Shown: piece after piece, positions 1 through 9,840 of the stretch
Layout: every line of letters starts with the position of its first letter
Numbering within the stretch: the first letter of the stretch is position 1
NCBI GenBank assembly: GCA_039566865.1
Contig: CM076944.1
Location: 10,686,501 to 10,750,500 of the forward strand
Source of the DNA: Aurelia coerulea
Lineage: Eukaryota > Cnidaria > Scyphozoa > Semaeostomeae > Ulmaridae
Length of the DNA stretch: 64,000 nt
Direction of reading: 5' to 3'
Program-made: the position numbers and the translations under genes
Notes under the pieces: generated by a model
Told to the model about the DNA's origin: nothing
What the model saw: only the letters and a program-made list of their open reading frames with translations
Database searches by the model: none

Positions 1-519
1 CCTTGCATCAGAAAACATACTATCAATCTCTTCATCCCGAATTCGCTCTTCTGACCGACTGAGATGCGGGCTTTGCAAGAACTGTTGAAGTGAGATTTGA
101 CCATCTTGAAACTGTGACAAAATGTCATCGTCAAACAAACTCCCTTCATCAGCACTAGTAATGCTCACAGTATCATCAATATCCAGTGAATCTACAATCT
201 TATCGATATTGCCTACATCAAACGAAACTCGTCTTTCTTCTCCGGGTGAGCCAGTGCTCGATGCAAAGGAGTTTCGCCCGGTCGAAAACGCTTCGCTACA
301 CAAATCACTTTGTTTCGTCTGACCACTGCTGTTGGGCGTAACGGATCGAACTCCATTGCTTGCCTCTTGACTTGCTTCTCCTTTCAAATTGCGTTGATTG
401 AGATAAGATAATTTATCGGAGCTTTCATCTTCGGTACAAGATTCATCTTCGCTGGCACTATGCAGGCCTTTCCTGTCCCTTCGTTTCTTCTTGCTTAGTT
501 TCTTGAAGAGACCTACCAT
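1..519 (-). CDS. First coding exon of an unrecognised gene, partial at the window edge
   Basis: The minus strand is open from an ATG at 519 to base 1, 173 codons with no stop, so only the N-terminal part is seen. The ATG has an A at -3 and a G at +4, and an in-frame TAA lies four codons upstream, which supports it as the start. The product begins MVGLFKKLSKKKRRDRKGL, a strongly basic patch. It then becomes rich in Ser, Asp and Glu (residues about 24-110) and ends in an acidic stretch containing DEEIDSMFSDAR. I see no signal peptide, membrane segment or known catalytic motif. Length, composition and a good start context argue for real coding sequence. It lies downstream of the kinesin exons on the same strand, so it is either the next gene in tandem or nested in a kinesin intron. 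Function unknown. Confidence 0.7.
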   Translation of the reverse strand, partial: MVGLFKKLSKKKRRDRKGLHSASEDESCTEDESSDKLSYLNQRNLKGEASQEASNGVRSVTPNSSGQTKQSDLCSEAFSTGRNSFASSTGSPGEERRVSFDVGNIDKIVDSLDIDDTVSITSADEGSLFDDDILSQFQDGQISLQQFLQSPHLSRSEERIRDEEIDSMFSDAR

Positions 520-1141
520 CGTGTTGAATTAACTGGTAAACAGGTAGTGCACAAAGTCGAATAACACTTGCAGAACTCTCGATCCGATGATCTTATGCAT
601 TATTAATCGGTACACTTTAAAGGACATATGTTTTATTCTTGACAGAAGAAAACCACGCAAGATGCTCCCAACTGTTGTTGCCTGGTTGACTGACGTGTGA
701 AGTAATTCGCTTGAAGGTGGGCGACAGCTCTAATCTACATTATCAAAACTCTATTCCAAACAATTTCTCATGATAGTTGTTATGGCACAGTGACTTGCAG
801 CAAGCTTCTAAATTTACCCAAATAATTTTTCAAAATATAAATAAACAAACTTCAAAATTGGCGTTTCTGCGAATATCCGTTTGAATACGAAAAACATATG
901 TGGTTTGTCTCGTGCATCTATCTACCTTCAAGGAAGCATTTCAGACATGACATCATCGTGAACTTTATGCGGAGAAATGTATATATAACTAAGTAACTTC
1001 CCTTGTGGTTGATCTAAACTAGAAAGAAGAATAGAACAAAAGACTACACAGCATGCAGAAATATGGTCTGACCTCAGAAAAATAGCATACTAAATACTGA
1101 GTGAGTGGAAACAACACAATCCCCAATTGAAGGGCAATTTT
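520..1141. other. Upstream flank of the left-edge gene, no gene seen
   Basis: No coding sequence, RNA gene or clear repeat was recognised. The stretch lies immediately upstream of the minus-strand start at 519 and would hold its 5-prime UTR and promoter, but no TATA box or other defined element stands out. Confidence 0.4.
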
Positions 1142-1470
1142 AGACTTATCATGATGAGCCCCTTGTATCCCTGTGCTTTTTTATTTCAAGATGGCGCTTC
1201 GGTCAACCGAGATTTAGGCTCAAATTTAGGCCTATTTAGGCCCAAATACTAAGCTCCCTAGAGTACCAATCAGATTGCAAGATTTGGCAAAGAACAATAA
1301 GTTTCGATTTGAAGCAAGTTGCTGCGGCAGGTACTTGAATATTTCTTTGGTATGTTTTGGTCTTAAAATTCGTTCAATCCAGATTCGATCAGCTTTTCAA
1401 CTGTTTCATTATGAGTCCCTGTTGAGCAAGGTTTACTGCAGGGATACAAGGGACTCATCGTCATAAGTCT
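1142..1470. mobile_element. Short terminal-inverted-repeat element (MITE-like), 329 bp
   Basis: The left end (from 1142, agacttatcatgatgag) and the reverse complement of the right end (to 1470, agacttatgacgatgag) match over about 32 bases with three differences. There is no internal coding sequence worth calling. A non-autonomous DNA transposon is the simplest reading. The target duplication is not clear, so the superfamily cannot be named. Confidence 0.55.
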
Positions 1471-1539
1471 AGGGCCATTTCTCCTTGGATGTCATGACGA
1501 TAAAATTGGAAAATATTTTATTCAATAGTGAACATGTTG

Positions 1540-1690
1540 AAATCCAGTTTAAATTTACCCTGGCTGAAATCTGCCACTCCGTTCTGAAATTATGAAGGAC
1601 TTTCTCAAGAAATCTCCTTCAAGAAGCCTTCAAAATTTTCCTAAAATCGTTCCTAAAAACGTTTTCTGTTGACGTAGGTCAGTTACCCAA
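1540..1690 (+). repeat. Diverged fragment of the TIR element family also found at 28253 and 42084
   Basis: This stretch shares the ordered blocks tggctgaaat, a cac(t)ccgtt block, a ttctcaaga-like block and a ctaaaatc block with 28360-28480 and 42245-42350. It lacks both termini, so it is an old, truncated copy. Confidence 0.45.
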
Positions 1691-1960
1691 ATATGCTTCG
1701 GCATGTGTCAAAGCCTATTGTTTTGTACGGCTTTTTCTATAAAAGAATTATGAATACAAGTTGGAGTTTGATAGGCTAGCTTCAACCAACGCACATGTTT
1801 ACGAGATTCTGGCAAGTGCATTTGTAGAACATGATAAAGGTAAAGAAAGCCCTTCTGAAAGCAAAAAATTCTCCTCTTCCTGCTATTTGAATAGGTCAGA
1901 ATATTCTTGAATGAAAGAAACTCAATTTTCTTGCAATTCCTCTTTAGAAATGCTGACATG

Positions 1961-2750
1961 TACCGGGTGTCTCAGAAAAAAGTACCCCCTTTTGACTGGA
2001 AATAGGAACCAAGCAATAAAATATCATTGCTCCCCGACTTCACAGCTAAATTTATCAATGTTCAACTTAGATGCACGTACCTTGCATTTAGAAATCGTCC
2101 ACCAAACACCGGAGATACAGGCTCGCAAAGTCAAAATTTACAGTGCACCCAAAACCAGAGGTTTTGAAAAAGGGCCTAGTCATGATTTGTATCGTGGACA
2201 GTTTCCAAAGTACCTGTAGACTTTATGTTTCCGTGTTTTCCTTTTGAAAAGAATAAAAGATACATGGACATGGCGCTCATTAAACAAATTTAGTAAAAAT
2301 GTGGTAAGAGCCATAAAATCGTGCCACATCTCCAAAATAAGCGTGCATGTGCTCTTTTTCCTCTTCTTTAATATAAAACACTTGGGATCGAATACAATAA
2401 TGCAAGGACCGTTTCCTCAAAAGAAAAGTCACTGCAAGCACAATTGAAGTAATTCAATGTATAAATCTTTTCAAAAATAAAAAGTAAAGGTCAAAGTCGA
2501 AAATTCGTTAATGCAAAATGTCAAACTATGGCTAGGCCATTTCTCAAAACCTCTGGTTTCAGGTGCACTCCAAATTTTGACCTTGTGAACTCATATCTCC
2601 GGTGTTTGGTGGCGGATTTCCAAATGCAAGGTATGTGCATTTAAGTTGAAAACTAACAAATGTAGCCATGAATTCAAAAAGTCCCGAAACATTATCGTTT
2701 TGCTGCCTTGTTGAGTCAAAAGAGGGTACTTTTTTTTGAGACACCCGGTA
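1961..2750. mobile_element. Foldback TIR element with TACCGGGTGTCTCA ends, 790 bp
   Basis: The left end taccgggtgtctcagaaa and the reverse complement of the right end (taccgggtgtctcaaaaa) match for about 36 bases. The inverted similarity continues inward for some 230 bases per arm: the block accagaggttttgaaaaa near 2155 pairs with ctcaaaacctctggt near 2545. The ends begin and finish with TA, as expected if a TA dinucleotide was the target, which points to a Tc1/mariner-type non-autonomous element. No transposase is present. Small open frames inside are by-products of the repeat. Confidence 0.75.
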
Positions 2751-2916
2751 GAACTTTTCAACGAAGTCTGATGCCGCAAAAGACTGTAATACACATTACG
2801 CTTCTGTTTCAAAACTAGGGGCTGATTTCTATGCTATCTAGAAGCCACGAAATAGCGACTGAACCAGCTACTAACAAGCGAAAGTGGCTGAAGCAACCTC
2901 GAATGTAAGTCAAATC

Positions 2917-3274
2917 CAGGGGTGGAAAAAATATTCTAATTTCTGGGACCGAAAAGTCGTCGAAAAAACTTTCTGTGACAGCAGGGTGCTCGAAGCAAGA
3001 ATCCAAATTCTGGCAGGTTAGCGAATTTTGTTGACTTTGCGACTGACTACTTACCAAGCTCCAATCAGTGTTGTTGTAGTCTGGAGACAGCCTAAATTAA
3101 CCAAACATCAATTCAATTTCTAAAGACTTAGTTTGAAATGCAAAGAGAAAATTTTGGATTTCCACGCAAAATTGAATCATCAATCCCCCTTCTTCTCGCA
3201 TTTCTTTCTTTCTGGAGACCTGAAAAAATTTCTGGGACCAATGGTGCCGTGGTCCGCTATTTTTCCCACCCATG
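2917..3274. mobile_element. hAT-like non-autonomous element, 358 bp
   Basis: The left terminus CAGGGGTGG faces CCACCCATG at the right terminus. The flanking octamers are gtcaaatc (2909-2916) and gtcatatc (3275-3282), matching at 7 of 8 positions. An 8-base target duplication with CAGGGG-type ends is the hallmark of hAT elements. No transposase frame is present. It ends about 110 bases before the left LTR of the BEL element. Confidence 0.6.
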
Positions 3275-3392
3275 GTCATATCTATGGAATGATTTGAAAA
3301 ATTGCTTCCTTTCAAAGTGAAATTACGCAAAATGACCTCCTGCGTCAAATGTAAGATAAACATGACCCGGATGGATTTGAATCTGATCTTTG

Positions 3393-3702
3393 TGTTTAGA
3401 AGTGTCACCGTCCTTGGGTGTGGTCTTGGCCCCAGTCCTCTCGCTTTGGGTTCCCACGTGCTGGTCACGTTTCCCGTGGTGACGTTCTGTGCACATCCGC
3501 TCGTTTTGCGATGTGGGCGTAACAATAGACAGTTAGACCAAGTTCGTCAGTTAGTTCAGTCAGAGTCAACACGCAGATCAGACATGGAAGGCATTACGTA
3601 AAAGTTTGTAAATAGTTTGCTTGTTTTTATTGCTGAATATATACTCGTAAAATATTACTCTAAGCTTTATTTCTTGGTCAAGCTCGGCCCTTCTTCACAA
3701 CA
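3393..3702 (+). repeat. Left LTR of the BEL/Pao element
   Basis: It begins tgtttagaagtgtcaccg and ends cttcttcacaaca. It matches 9531-9840 base for base as far as I can read. A TATA-like gaatatatact lies about 70 bases before its end. A short open frame inside is repeated identically in the right LTR and is not a gene. Confidence 0.95.
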
Positions 3703-3704
3703 TA

Positions 3705-3722
3705 TGGCGCCCAACGTGGGGC
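3705..3722 (+). other. Primer-binding site of the BEL/Pao element
   Basis: TGGCGCCCAACGTGGGGC starts two bases after the left LTR. It has the TGG start and length expected of an 18-base site pairing with the 3-prime end of a tRNA. The priming tRNA was not identified. Confidence 0.75.
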
Positions 3723-3752
3723 GAGCTATTCGCAATAAAGTTTAGAGTATTC

Positions 3753-6700
3753 GTGCGAGTAATTTCAACCAGGAAATTGTCGAAAATGTCACAAGAAAAT
3801 ACCGACGACGACCAAGTCAAGCGACTGATACACACACGTGGTGGAAATCGTTCCGCCATTACAAGAATCGAGAAGGAAATCTCACAGTTAAAAGATAAAG
3901 AATTAACTGCAGAACTGTCTGTTCGCATCAACTCTATTTCGCTTTCTGTTTCCCAGAAACAAAAGTTCCTGACAGGGTTGGATGAGAAGATACTCGAAAA
4001 GATACCATTAGAACAGATGGACAAAGAAATCGACGAATCTATGGAGTGGGATATTAGAATCACCACACTTTTGCAGCTCATCGAGGAGCTAAAAAGGCCT
4101 ATCCGTACACATGCACAAGCTACACTTACCCAGTCCCAGTCAAGTCCTGCCACAGGAGCTTCGACTGCTTCAGTTTCACAAGAGGAAGCACCTGAATCAC
4201 ACAATCGCAGTTTTAATTCAGTTTCCACCACAAACGGTGTGCGATTACCTAAGATAGAACTTCCCAAGTTTAATGGAGACATTACCAAGTTCAACTCGTT
4301 TTGGCAAGCTTTCGATTGTGCCGTTCATACCAACGAAACAATATCCGACGTGCACAAGCTGAACTATTTGATGAATTTGCTCGAGGGTCCTGCTCATCGC
4401 GTCGTTGCGGGACTCGAGCTAACCGAAGAAAACTACCAAAGTACTATCGATACGTTGAAATCGCGATTTGGTAATAAGCAGAGAATCGTAAGTGCTCACA
4501 TGCAAGCACTTCTCAAGTTAAAAGATTGCCCCAACGATAAGGTTTCTCAGTTGCGTTTCATTTATGATAAAATAAACGTCCATGTTCGAGGGCTCGAGTC
4601 CCTCGGCATGTCTCAAGAAAGTTATGGTGGTTTGCTGATTCCAATCATTATGGAACGTATGCCCAGCGACATCACCATTCAAGTAGCAAGAAAGGTTACA
4701 GAAGACATCTGGCCTATCAAAGAAATTCTCGAAATAATTCGGTGCGAAATTGAAGCACGTGAATTAGGAGAAAGCGTTCTTGCTTCAAAGCAAGCAAATC
4801 GACAACCACAACCAACACAAGTTATTCGGAGACAGAACATTCCAACTACAAATTCATTCGTTGCCAACGAACAGCAAGGAAGATGTTACTTTTGCGGTAA
4901 AGATCATCTCACTATAAACTGCAAGGACATCACGGATTTGGAACAGAGGAAAACACTTTTATTGAAGGCAAAACGTTGCTTTAAGTGTTTGAAATTGGGA
5001 CATTTCGCGAAAGATTGTAATCGCAAATGCAAGAAATGTGGATATGGACACCATCAGGTGATTTGTAACAAACCAGAAGAAGGTGCAGAAACATTCGATC
5101 GTTTGGTTACTGCAACTGTGAAAGGGAAGAAGGAGGTATTGCTACAAACGGCAAGGGCCTATGCATTTGGTGAAGATCAAGCGAAAAGGATTGCAATTGA
5201 TGTTTTATTCGACAGTGGAAGTCAACGAAGCTATGTATCTGAAGAAATAAAGAAGAAACTCTCACTGAACGTTGAGAACGTTGAAACCATAAACATCAAC
5301 ACATTTGGGTCGGATAAGTATAACAAGAAAAAATGCGAGTTAGTTTTGATTAACATAGAAGTAGAAAATCAGGCGATACCAGTTCGTGCGCTTAGTTACC
5401 CCACCATTTGCTCACCATTTTCGTCTCGCGGCATTCAAATAAGCGATTACCCGCATTTGCGTACACTAAAGTTAGCGGACAGTGTAGATTCCCATGCAAA
5501 ACGCGTACAGCTATTAATTGGCGCTGATCATTATCATGATTTTGTTACAGGTGATGTCATCAAGGGTAATTCAGGTCCTGTTGCGGTTAGCAGCAAGTTG
5601 GGGTGGTTGTTATCAGGACCTTTTAGTTCACCTCCCAATGTTGAGACTAACGTTAATTCTCATCTTGTCGTAGATTACCCACAGCAATTTTATATTCCTG
5701 ACAGTGAAACAAACGAGCATGAAAATGCAGAAAGCGAAAAGCTTGAGATTACTGAATCGTTGCAAAGGTTCTGGAAACAAGAATCAATGGGATTGCCAGA
5801 ACTTGTCGAAAATGAAGAAACAGAATCGACAGAATCAGTTGAGCGAAACGAAGAGACAAGTTTCGACATCAAATTCAATGGCGACAGGTACGAGGTAAGC
5901 CTCCCTTGGAGGTCTGATATTTCCCATGAGTCACTTTCAGATAATTATGGTATGTGTTTGACTCGTTTGAAAGCTTTACATGGTCGATTGAAAAGGGATC
6001 CAAAGCTCCTTTCAGAATATAACTCAATTTTTCAAGACCAGTTGCACAAGGGTATAATTGAATATGTTCCAAACAATCAGGTAAGTGGTGAAAAAACACA
6101 TTATCTCTGTCACCATGGCGTTGTGAGAAAGGACCATGATACAACGAAGTTACGTATTGTGTTTGATGGCAGTGCTAAATCTGAGTCAAATCAACTGTCA
6201 TTAAATGATTGTCTTCAATTAGGCGAGAATTATATGCCCTCTTTGTTTGATACCTTGTTAAGATTTCGAGTTCATTCTGTCGCAATGACAGCAGATATTG
6301 AGAAGGCGTTCTTACAAATAGAGATCAAACCAGCCGATCGTGATTCATTACGCTTTTTATGGTTTGACGATATTCACAAGGAGAATCCGTCTATTGTCCA
6401 GCTGCGTTGGGGGCGTTTAGCCTTTGGCCTCAAGCCCTCGCCCTCTATCCTTGGGGCCACTATTAGACAACACATTTCTTCATTTCAGGAGGAAAGCCCC
6501 GAAGTCGTCAAGGTTTTGAGCCGCCTTTACGCTGACGACATGTCTTGTAGTGTCAAGTCTCCCGAGGAAGCCTTAGAAATCTATCGGAAAGCCAAAGATA
6601 TTTTGTTGAAAGGTGGATTTAATTTGCGCAAGTGGAAGACGAACAACAGAGAGCTTTCACAAAAGGTGAATTCTTTGGAAGGCGTTCCCAAACTTCCTAC

Positions 6701-9383
6701 TGAAATTGCTTCCAAGGTCACAGAGGACGACCAATCCTTCACTCAGTTTTCCGTTGGTCCGCAAAATTCCGAAAGCAACATCAATGTGTCCAAAATACTC
6801 GGTGTTCAATGGAATCACGATTCAGACAAGTTGCTTCTTGACTTAAATCACATTTTTGAGTTTGCACAATCTTTGCCTCCAACCAAACGGTCCTTGTTGA
6901 AAATTGCCGCTAAAATTTTTGACCCGCTGGGCTGTGTCAGTTTGTTTACCATCAATTTGAAGGTTTTCTTCCAGGAATTGTGCGTCGCAAAGGTAACCTG
7001 GGACGAGCCACTGAAAGGTGACTATCTCAAGCAGTATGACACCTTGATATCTCAGTTGAGTACCGTGAAAGATATCAACATTGACCGTAGTTTTTTCCAA
7101 CAGGAAGCCGGGGTTAGCAAAGTTGAAATACACGCTTTTTCCGACGCTAGTGAGCGTGCCTATGCCACTGTGGTATATTTAAGAGTTGTTTACAACACTG
7201 GCAAGGTAAGTGTGCATTTTGTTGCGTCAAAAGCGAGAGTCTCGCCAATTAAACAGCAGAGCATACCACGTCTCGAACTGCTAGGTGCAAATTTGATGGC
7301 GAAATTTGTCGAAACCGTTCGTTCTGTGTTACAAGAAGAGTTAGGCCAACCTATAGAAACGTATTATTGGGTTGATTCTATGGCCACCCTGTGCTGGATC
7401 AAAAACGAAAAACCCTGGAAACAGTTTGTGCGCCACCGTGTATCGGACATTTTGAAGTTTTCGGACAGGGAAAGCTGGTTTTATTGTCCAGGACCGCAAA
7501 ACCCTGCCGATTTGCCATCTCGAGGTAAGTTTGGCTCCTCGTTGTCTGCCAATCTTTTTTGGTGGGAGGGCCCCGACCTCCTACAGTCACACCCAGAAAA
7601 TTGGCCCAGTGTGCTGCCACAAAATGAATTTCAAAGCAAAGAAGCATTGCAAGAAAAAGTGAAATTTGAACCAAAAATTACCCATGCCATGGTAAGTACA
7701 AGTGCAGACCCGGATGTACAACTCAGCAATGTTTTCGATATTTCACGTTACAGTTCGAAAGGCAAATTATTGCGTACATTTTCTTGGGTTCTGAGGTTCA
7801 TTCAGAATCTAAAATCAGCTGTTCAAAAAACACAACTGAACAAGGCAAGTATAGTGAGTGTCTCAGAAACAAATGATGCCGAAATGATTCTTATCAGGTC
7901 CATTCAATCTCATGCGTATAGAAAGGAAATTGAGTTTCTATTGTCCTCGAACAATTCCGACACAAAGCCCCCATTGTATGTAACACAATTCAATTTGTTT
8001 GTAGACAAAGATCAGGTATTGAGGTGTAGAACACGTCTAAACAAATCTTCTGTTTTAGATTCAGGTAAACAACCAATTTTGCTTCCTACAGGAGATCATT
8101 ATGCATCGTTGCTTGTACTGGAGTGTCATCACAAGGTTTTCCACAATGGGGTACGGGAAACTTTGAATTTACTACGTCAACAATATTGGGTACCTCGGGG
8201 GAGGGAGATGGCCAAAAAGATCATTCGTAGTTGTGTACTTTGCAAAAGGTTGGAAGCTTTCCCTTTCAAGACTAAGTTTTCCACAGATTTACCACAGGTA
8301 AGAGTAGACGATGCTCCTCCATTTACCAACACAGGCATGGATTTTGCTGGTCCTTTGTTGTTGTCCGATAAATATGGTGCTCAAAAACATTACGTATGTT
8401 TGTTTACATGTTTGTCTACCCGAGCCATTCATTTGGAATTAGTCGAATCTCTACAGGTTGAAGCATTTTTACGTGCATTTCGCAGATTTTGTGCACGTCG
8501 AGGTTTACCATCTATATTGTATAGTGATAATGCTAAAACTTTTAAATCCGCAGCAAAGGAAGTGAAGAAGTTACTTAGATCTCCCAGACTACACGAGGCA
8601 TTTGTTGCACAGGGAGTCAAGTGGAAGTATATTACAGAATTGAGTCCCTGGCAAGGAGGGGCGTGGGAGCGGCTTGTCAGGAGTGTTAAAAGATGCATAA
8701 TCAAAGTAGTCGGCCGAGCAAAGCTCGATTTTCATGAAATGGTCACTATTCTAACGGAGGTTGAAGGTGTCATTAACTCACGGCCTATTACATATGTTTA
8801 TGATGACACTGAAGGTATATCTTACCCCCTAACACCTTCTCATCTCATTAACGGTAGAAATCTATCACATTTACCCAGTGACAGGTACCTGGAAGTGGTA
8901 AGTACCTATGAATCTCTGTCAAAAAGGGCACAACTTAACAGATTACTTTTAGGACATTTCTCGAAGAGATGGAAGAATGAATACCTGCTGGGATTAATGG
9001 AAGCTTACAAGCCTAAACTTCATGTGAAAGAACCAGTTGTGTCTGTGGGAGATGTGGTACTACTCAAAGATAGTCAGAACAAGAGAATGTTTTGGAAACT
9101 CTGCAGAATACAGGAACTGATTCCAGGCACAGATGGAAGTGTAAGATCTGCAAGAGTGCAAGTGTGCACGAAAGAGGGTAAGATCGGTAATCAGGTATTG
9201 TGTCGACCGTTGAAATTGCTAATACCTTTAGAATTACCTTGTCATTCTGATTCATTGCATTCTGCGCAAGCGCAAGCGCCCTCGCAGCCTACGCAATTGC
9301 AGTCAGACAGTTTAGCTGTTACTAGGTCGAAACGCAGTGCAGGAGTTATTGGAGAATTTAATCGAAGACAAAATTCGAGTTAG
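3753..9383 (+). CDS. Gag-Pol polyprotein of the BEL/Pao retrotransposon, intact
   Basis: One 1876-codon frame encodes everything needed for copy-and-paste transposition. A second ATG at 3786 (MSQENTDDD) is a plausible true start. The Gag region (residues about 170-260) resembles the DUF1759 capsid domain, followed by Cys/His zinc knuckles (about 377-440: CYFCGKDH, CFKCLKLGHFAKDC). The aspartic protease active site is FDSGSQRSYVS near 486. Reverse transcriptase carries ADIEKAF and the catalytic YADD at 926-929. RNase H follows with FSDASERAY near 1130. Integrase has an HHCC zinc finger (from about 1459) and the acidic residues D1530, D1592 and E1639. The C-terminal segment resembles DUF5641. 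No stop or frameshift breaks it, so the element may be active. There is no env. Confidence 0.96.
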   Translation: MRVISTRKLSKMSQENTDDDQVKRLIHTRGGNRSAITRIEKEISQLKDKELTAELSVRINSISLSVSQKQKFLTGLDEKILEKIPLEQMDKEIDESMEWDIRITTLLQLIEELKRPIRTHAQATLTQSQSSPATGASTASVSQEEAPESHNRSFNSVSTTNGVRLPKIELPKFNGDITKFNSFWQAFDCAVHTNETISDVHKLNYLMNLLEGPAHRVVAGLELTEENYQSTIDTLKSRFGNKQRIVSAHMQALLKLKDCPNDKVSQLRFIYDKINVHVRGLESLGMSQESYGGLLIPIIMERMPSDITIQVARKVTEDIWPIKEILEIIRCEIEARELGESVLASKQANRQPQPTQVIRRQNIPTTNSFVANEQQGRCYFCGKDHLTINCKDITDLEQRKTLLLKAKRCFKCLKLGHFAKDCNRKCKKCGYGHHQVICNKPEEGAETFDRLVTATVKGKKEVLLQTARAYAFGEDQAKRIAIDVLFDSGSQRSYVSEEIKKKLSLNVENVETININTFGSDKYNKKKCELVLINIEVENQAIPVRALSYPTICSPFSSRGIQISDYPHLRTLKLADSVDSHAKRVQLLIGADHYHDFVTGDVIKGNSGPVAVSSKLGWLLSGPFSSPPNVETNVNSHLVVDYPQQFYIPDSETNEHENAESEKLEITESLQRFWKQESMGLPELVENEETESTESVERNEETSFDIKFNGDRYEVSLPWRSDISHESLSDNYGMCLTRLKALHGRLKRDPKLLSEYNSIFQDQLHKGIIEYVPNNQVSGEKTHYLCHHGVVRKDHDTTKLRIVFDGSAKSESNQLSLNDCLQLGENYMPSLFDTLLRFRVHSVAMTADIEKAFLQIEIKPADRDSLRFLWFDDIHKENPSIVQLRWGRLAFGLKPSPSILGATIRQHISSFQEESPEVVKVLSRLYADDMSCSVKSPEEALEIYRKAKDILLKGGFNLRKWKTNNRELSQKVNSLEGVPKLPTEIASKVTEDDQSFTQFSVGPQNSESNINVSKILGVQWNHDSDKLLLDLNHIFEFAQSLPPTKRSLLKIAAKIFDPLGCVSLFTINLKVFFQELCVAKVTWDEPLKGDYLKQYDTLISQLSTVKDINIDRSFFQQEAGVSKVEIHAFSDASERAYATVVYLRVVYNTGKVSVHFVASKARVSPIKQQSIPRLELLGANLMAKFVETVRSVLQEELGQPIETYYWVDSMATLCWIKNEKPWKQFVRHRVSDILKFSDRESWFYCPGPQNPADLPSRGKFGSSLSANLFWWEGPDLLQSHPENWPSVLPQNEFQSKEALQEKVKFEPKITHAMVSTSADPDVQLSNVFDISRYSSKGKLLRTFSWVLRFIQNLKSAVQKTQLNKASIVSVSETNDAEMILIRSIQSHAYRKEIEFLLSSNNSDTKPPLYVTQFNLFVDKDQVLRCRTRLNKSSVLDSGKQPILLPTGDHYASLLVLECHHKVFHNGVRETLNLLRQQYWVPRGREMAKKIIRSCVLCKRLEAFPFKTKFSTDLPQVRVDDAPPFTNTGMDFAGPLLLSDKYGAQKHYVCLFTCLSTRAIHLELVESLQVEAFLRAFRRFCARRGLPSILYSDNAKTFKSAAKEVKKLLRSPRLHEAFVAQGVKWKYITELSPWQGGAWERLVRSVKRCIIKVVGRAKLDFHEMVTILTEVEGVINSRPITYVYDDTEGISYPLTPSHLINGRNLSHLPSDRYLEVVSTYESLSKRAQLNRLLLGHFSKRWKNEYLLGLMEAYKPKLHVKEPVVSVGDVVLLKDSQNKRMFWKLCRIQELIPGTDGSVRSARVQVCTKEGKIGNQVLCRPLKLLIPLELPCHSDSLHSAQAQAPSQPTQLQSDSLAVTRSKRSAGVIGEFNRRQNSS

Positions 9384-9519
9384 AGTAAAAAACAAAGAAC
9401 AGTACAACGTTATTTCGCTATTGTATGAACATTCGTATATTCATTAGACATTTTTTAATATTTGCTTATCGTATTTTATCGCTATTGGTAGTTTAATTTG
9501 ATCACTGGTGTGAATCAAA

Positions 9520-9530
9520 TCGGGGGAGTG
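9520..9530 (+). other. Polypurine tract of the BEL/Pao element
   Basis: A short purine run (gggggag) directly precedes the right LTR, where plus-strand priming is expected. Confidence 0.6.
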
Positions 9531-9840
9531 TGTTTAGAAGTGTCACCGTCCTTGGGTGTGGTCTTGGCCCCAGTCCTCTCGCTTTGGGTTCCCACGTGCT
9601 GGTCACGTTTCCCGTGGTGACGTTCTGTGCACATCCGCTCGTTTTGCGATGTGGGCGTAACAATAGACAGTTAGACCAAGTTCGTCAGTTAGTTCAGTCA
9701 GAGTCAACACGCAGATCAGACATGGAAGGCATTACGTAAAAGTTTGTAAATAGTTTGCTTGTTTTTATTGCTGAATATATACTCGTAAAATATTACTCTA
9801 AGCTTTATTTCTTGGTCAAGCTCGGCCCTTCTTCACAACA
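9531..9840 (+). repeat. Right LTR of the BEL/Pao element
   Basis: The 310-base partner of 3393-3702, with no difference seen. It is followed at once by the ctttg duplication. Confidence 0.95.

Larger units (their letters stand above)
3393..9840 (+). mobile_element. Complete BEL/Pao LTR retrotransposon, recently inserted
   Basis: The order is LTR (3393-3702), primer-binding site, one Gag-Pol frame, purine tract and LTR (9531-9840). The same 5 bases, ctttg, flank both sides (3388-3392 and 9841-9845), as expected of a target-site duplication. Each LTR is 310 bases and starts TG and ends CA. Read side by side, the two LTRs show no difference, so the insertion is young. The domain order protease, RT, RNase H, integrase and the integrase C-terminal region are typical of BEL/Pao. 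There is no envelope-like second frame. It lies on the strand opposite the neighbouring genes. Confidence 0.95.

Noticed and set aside
3302..3601. Open frame running into the left LTR, repeated at 9530-9739
   Set aside because: The shared part is LTR sequence, not a gene.
3695..4294. 199-codon minus-strand frame opposite the Gag region
   Set aside because: Shadow of the real plus-strand Gag-Pol frame.
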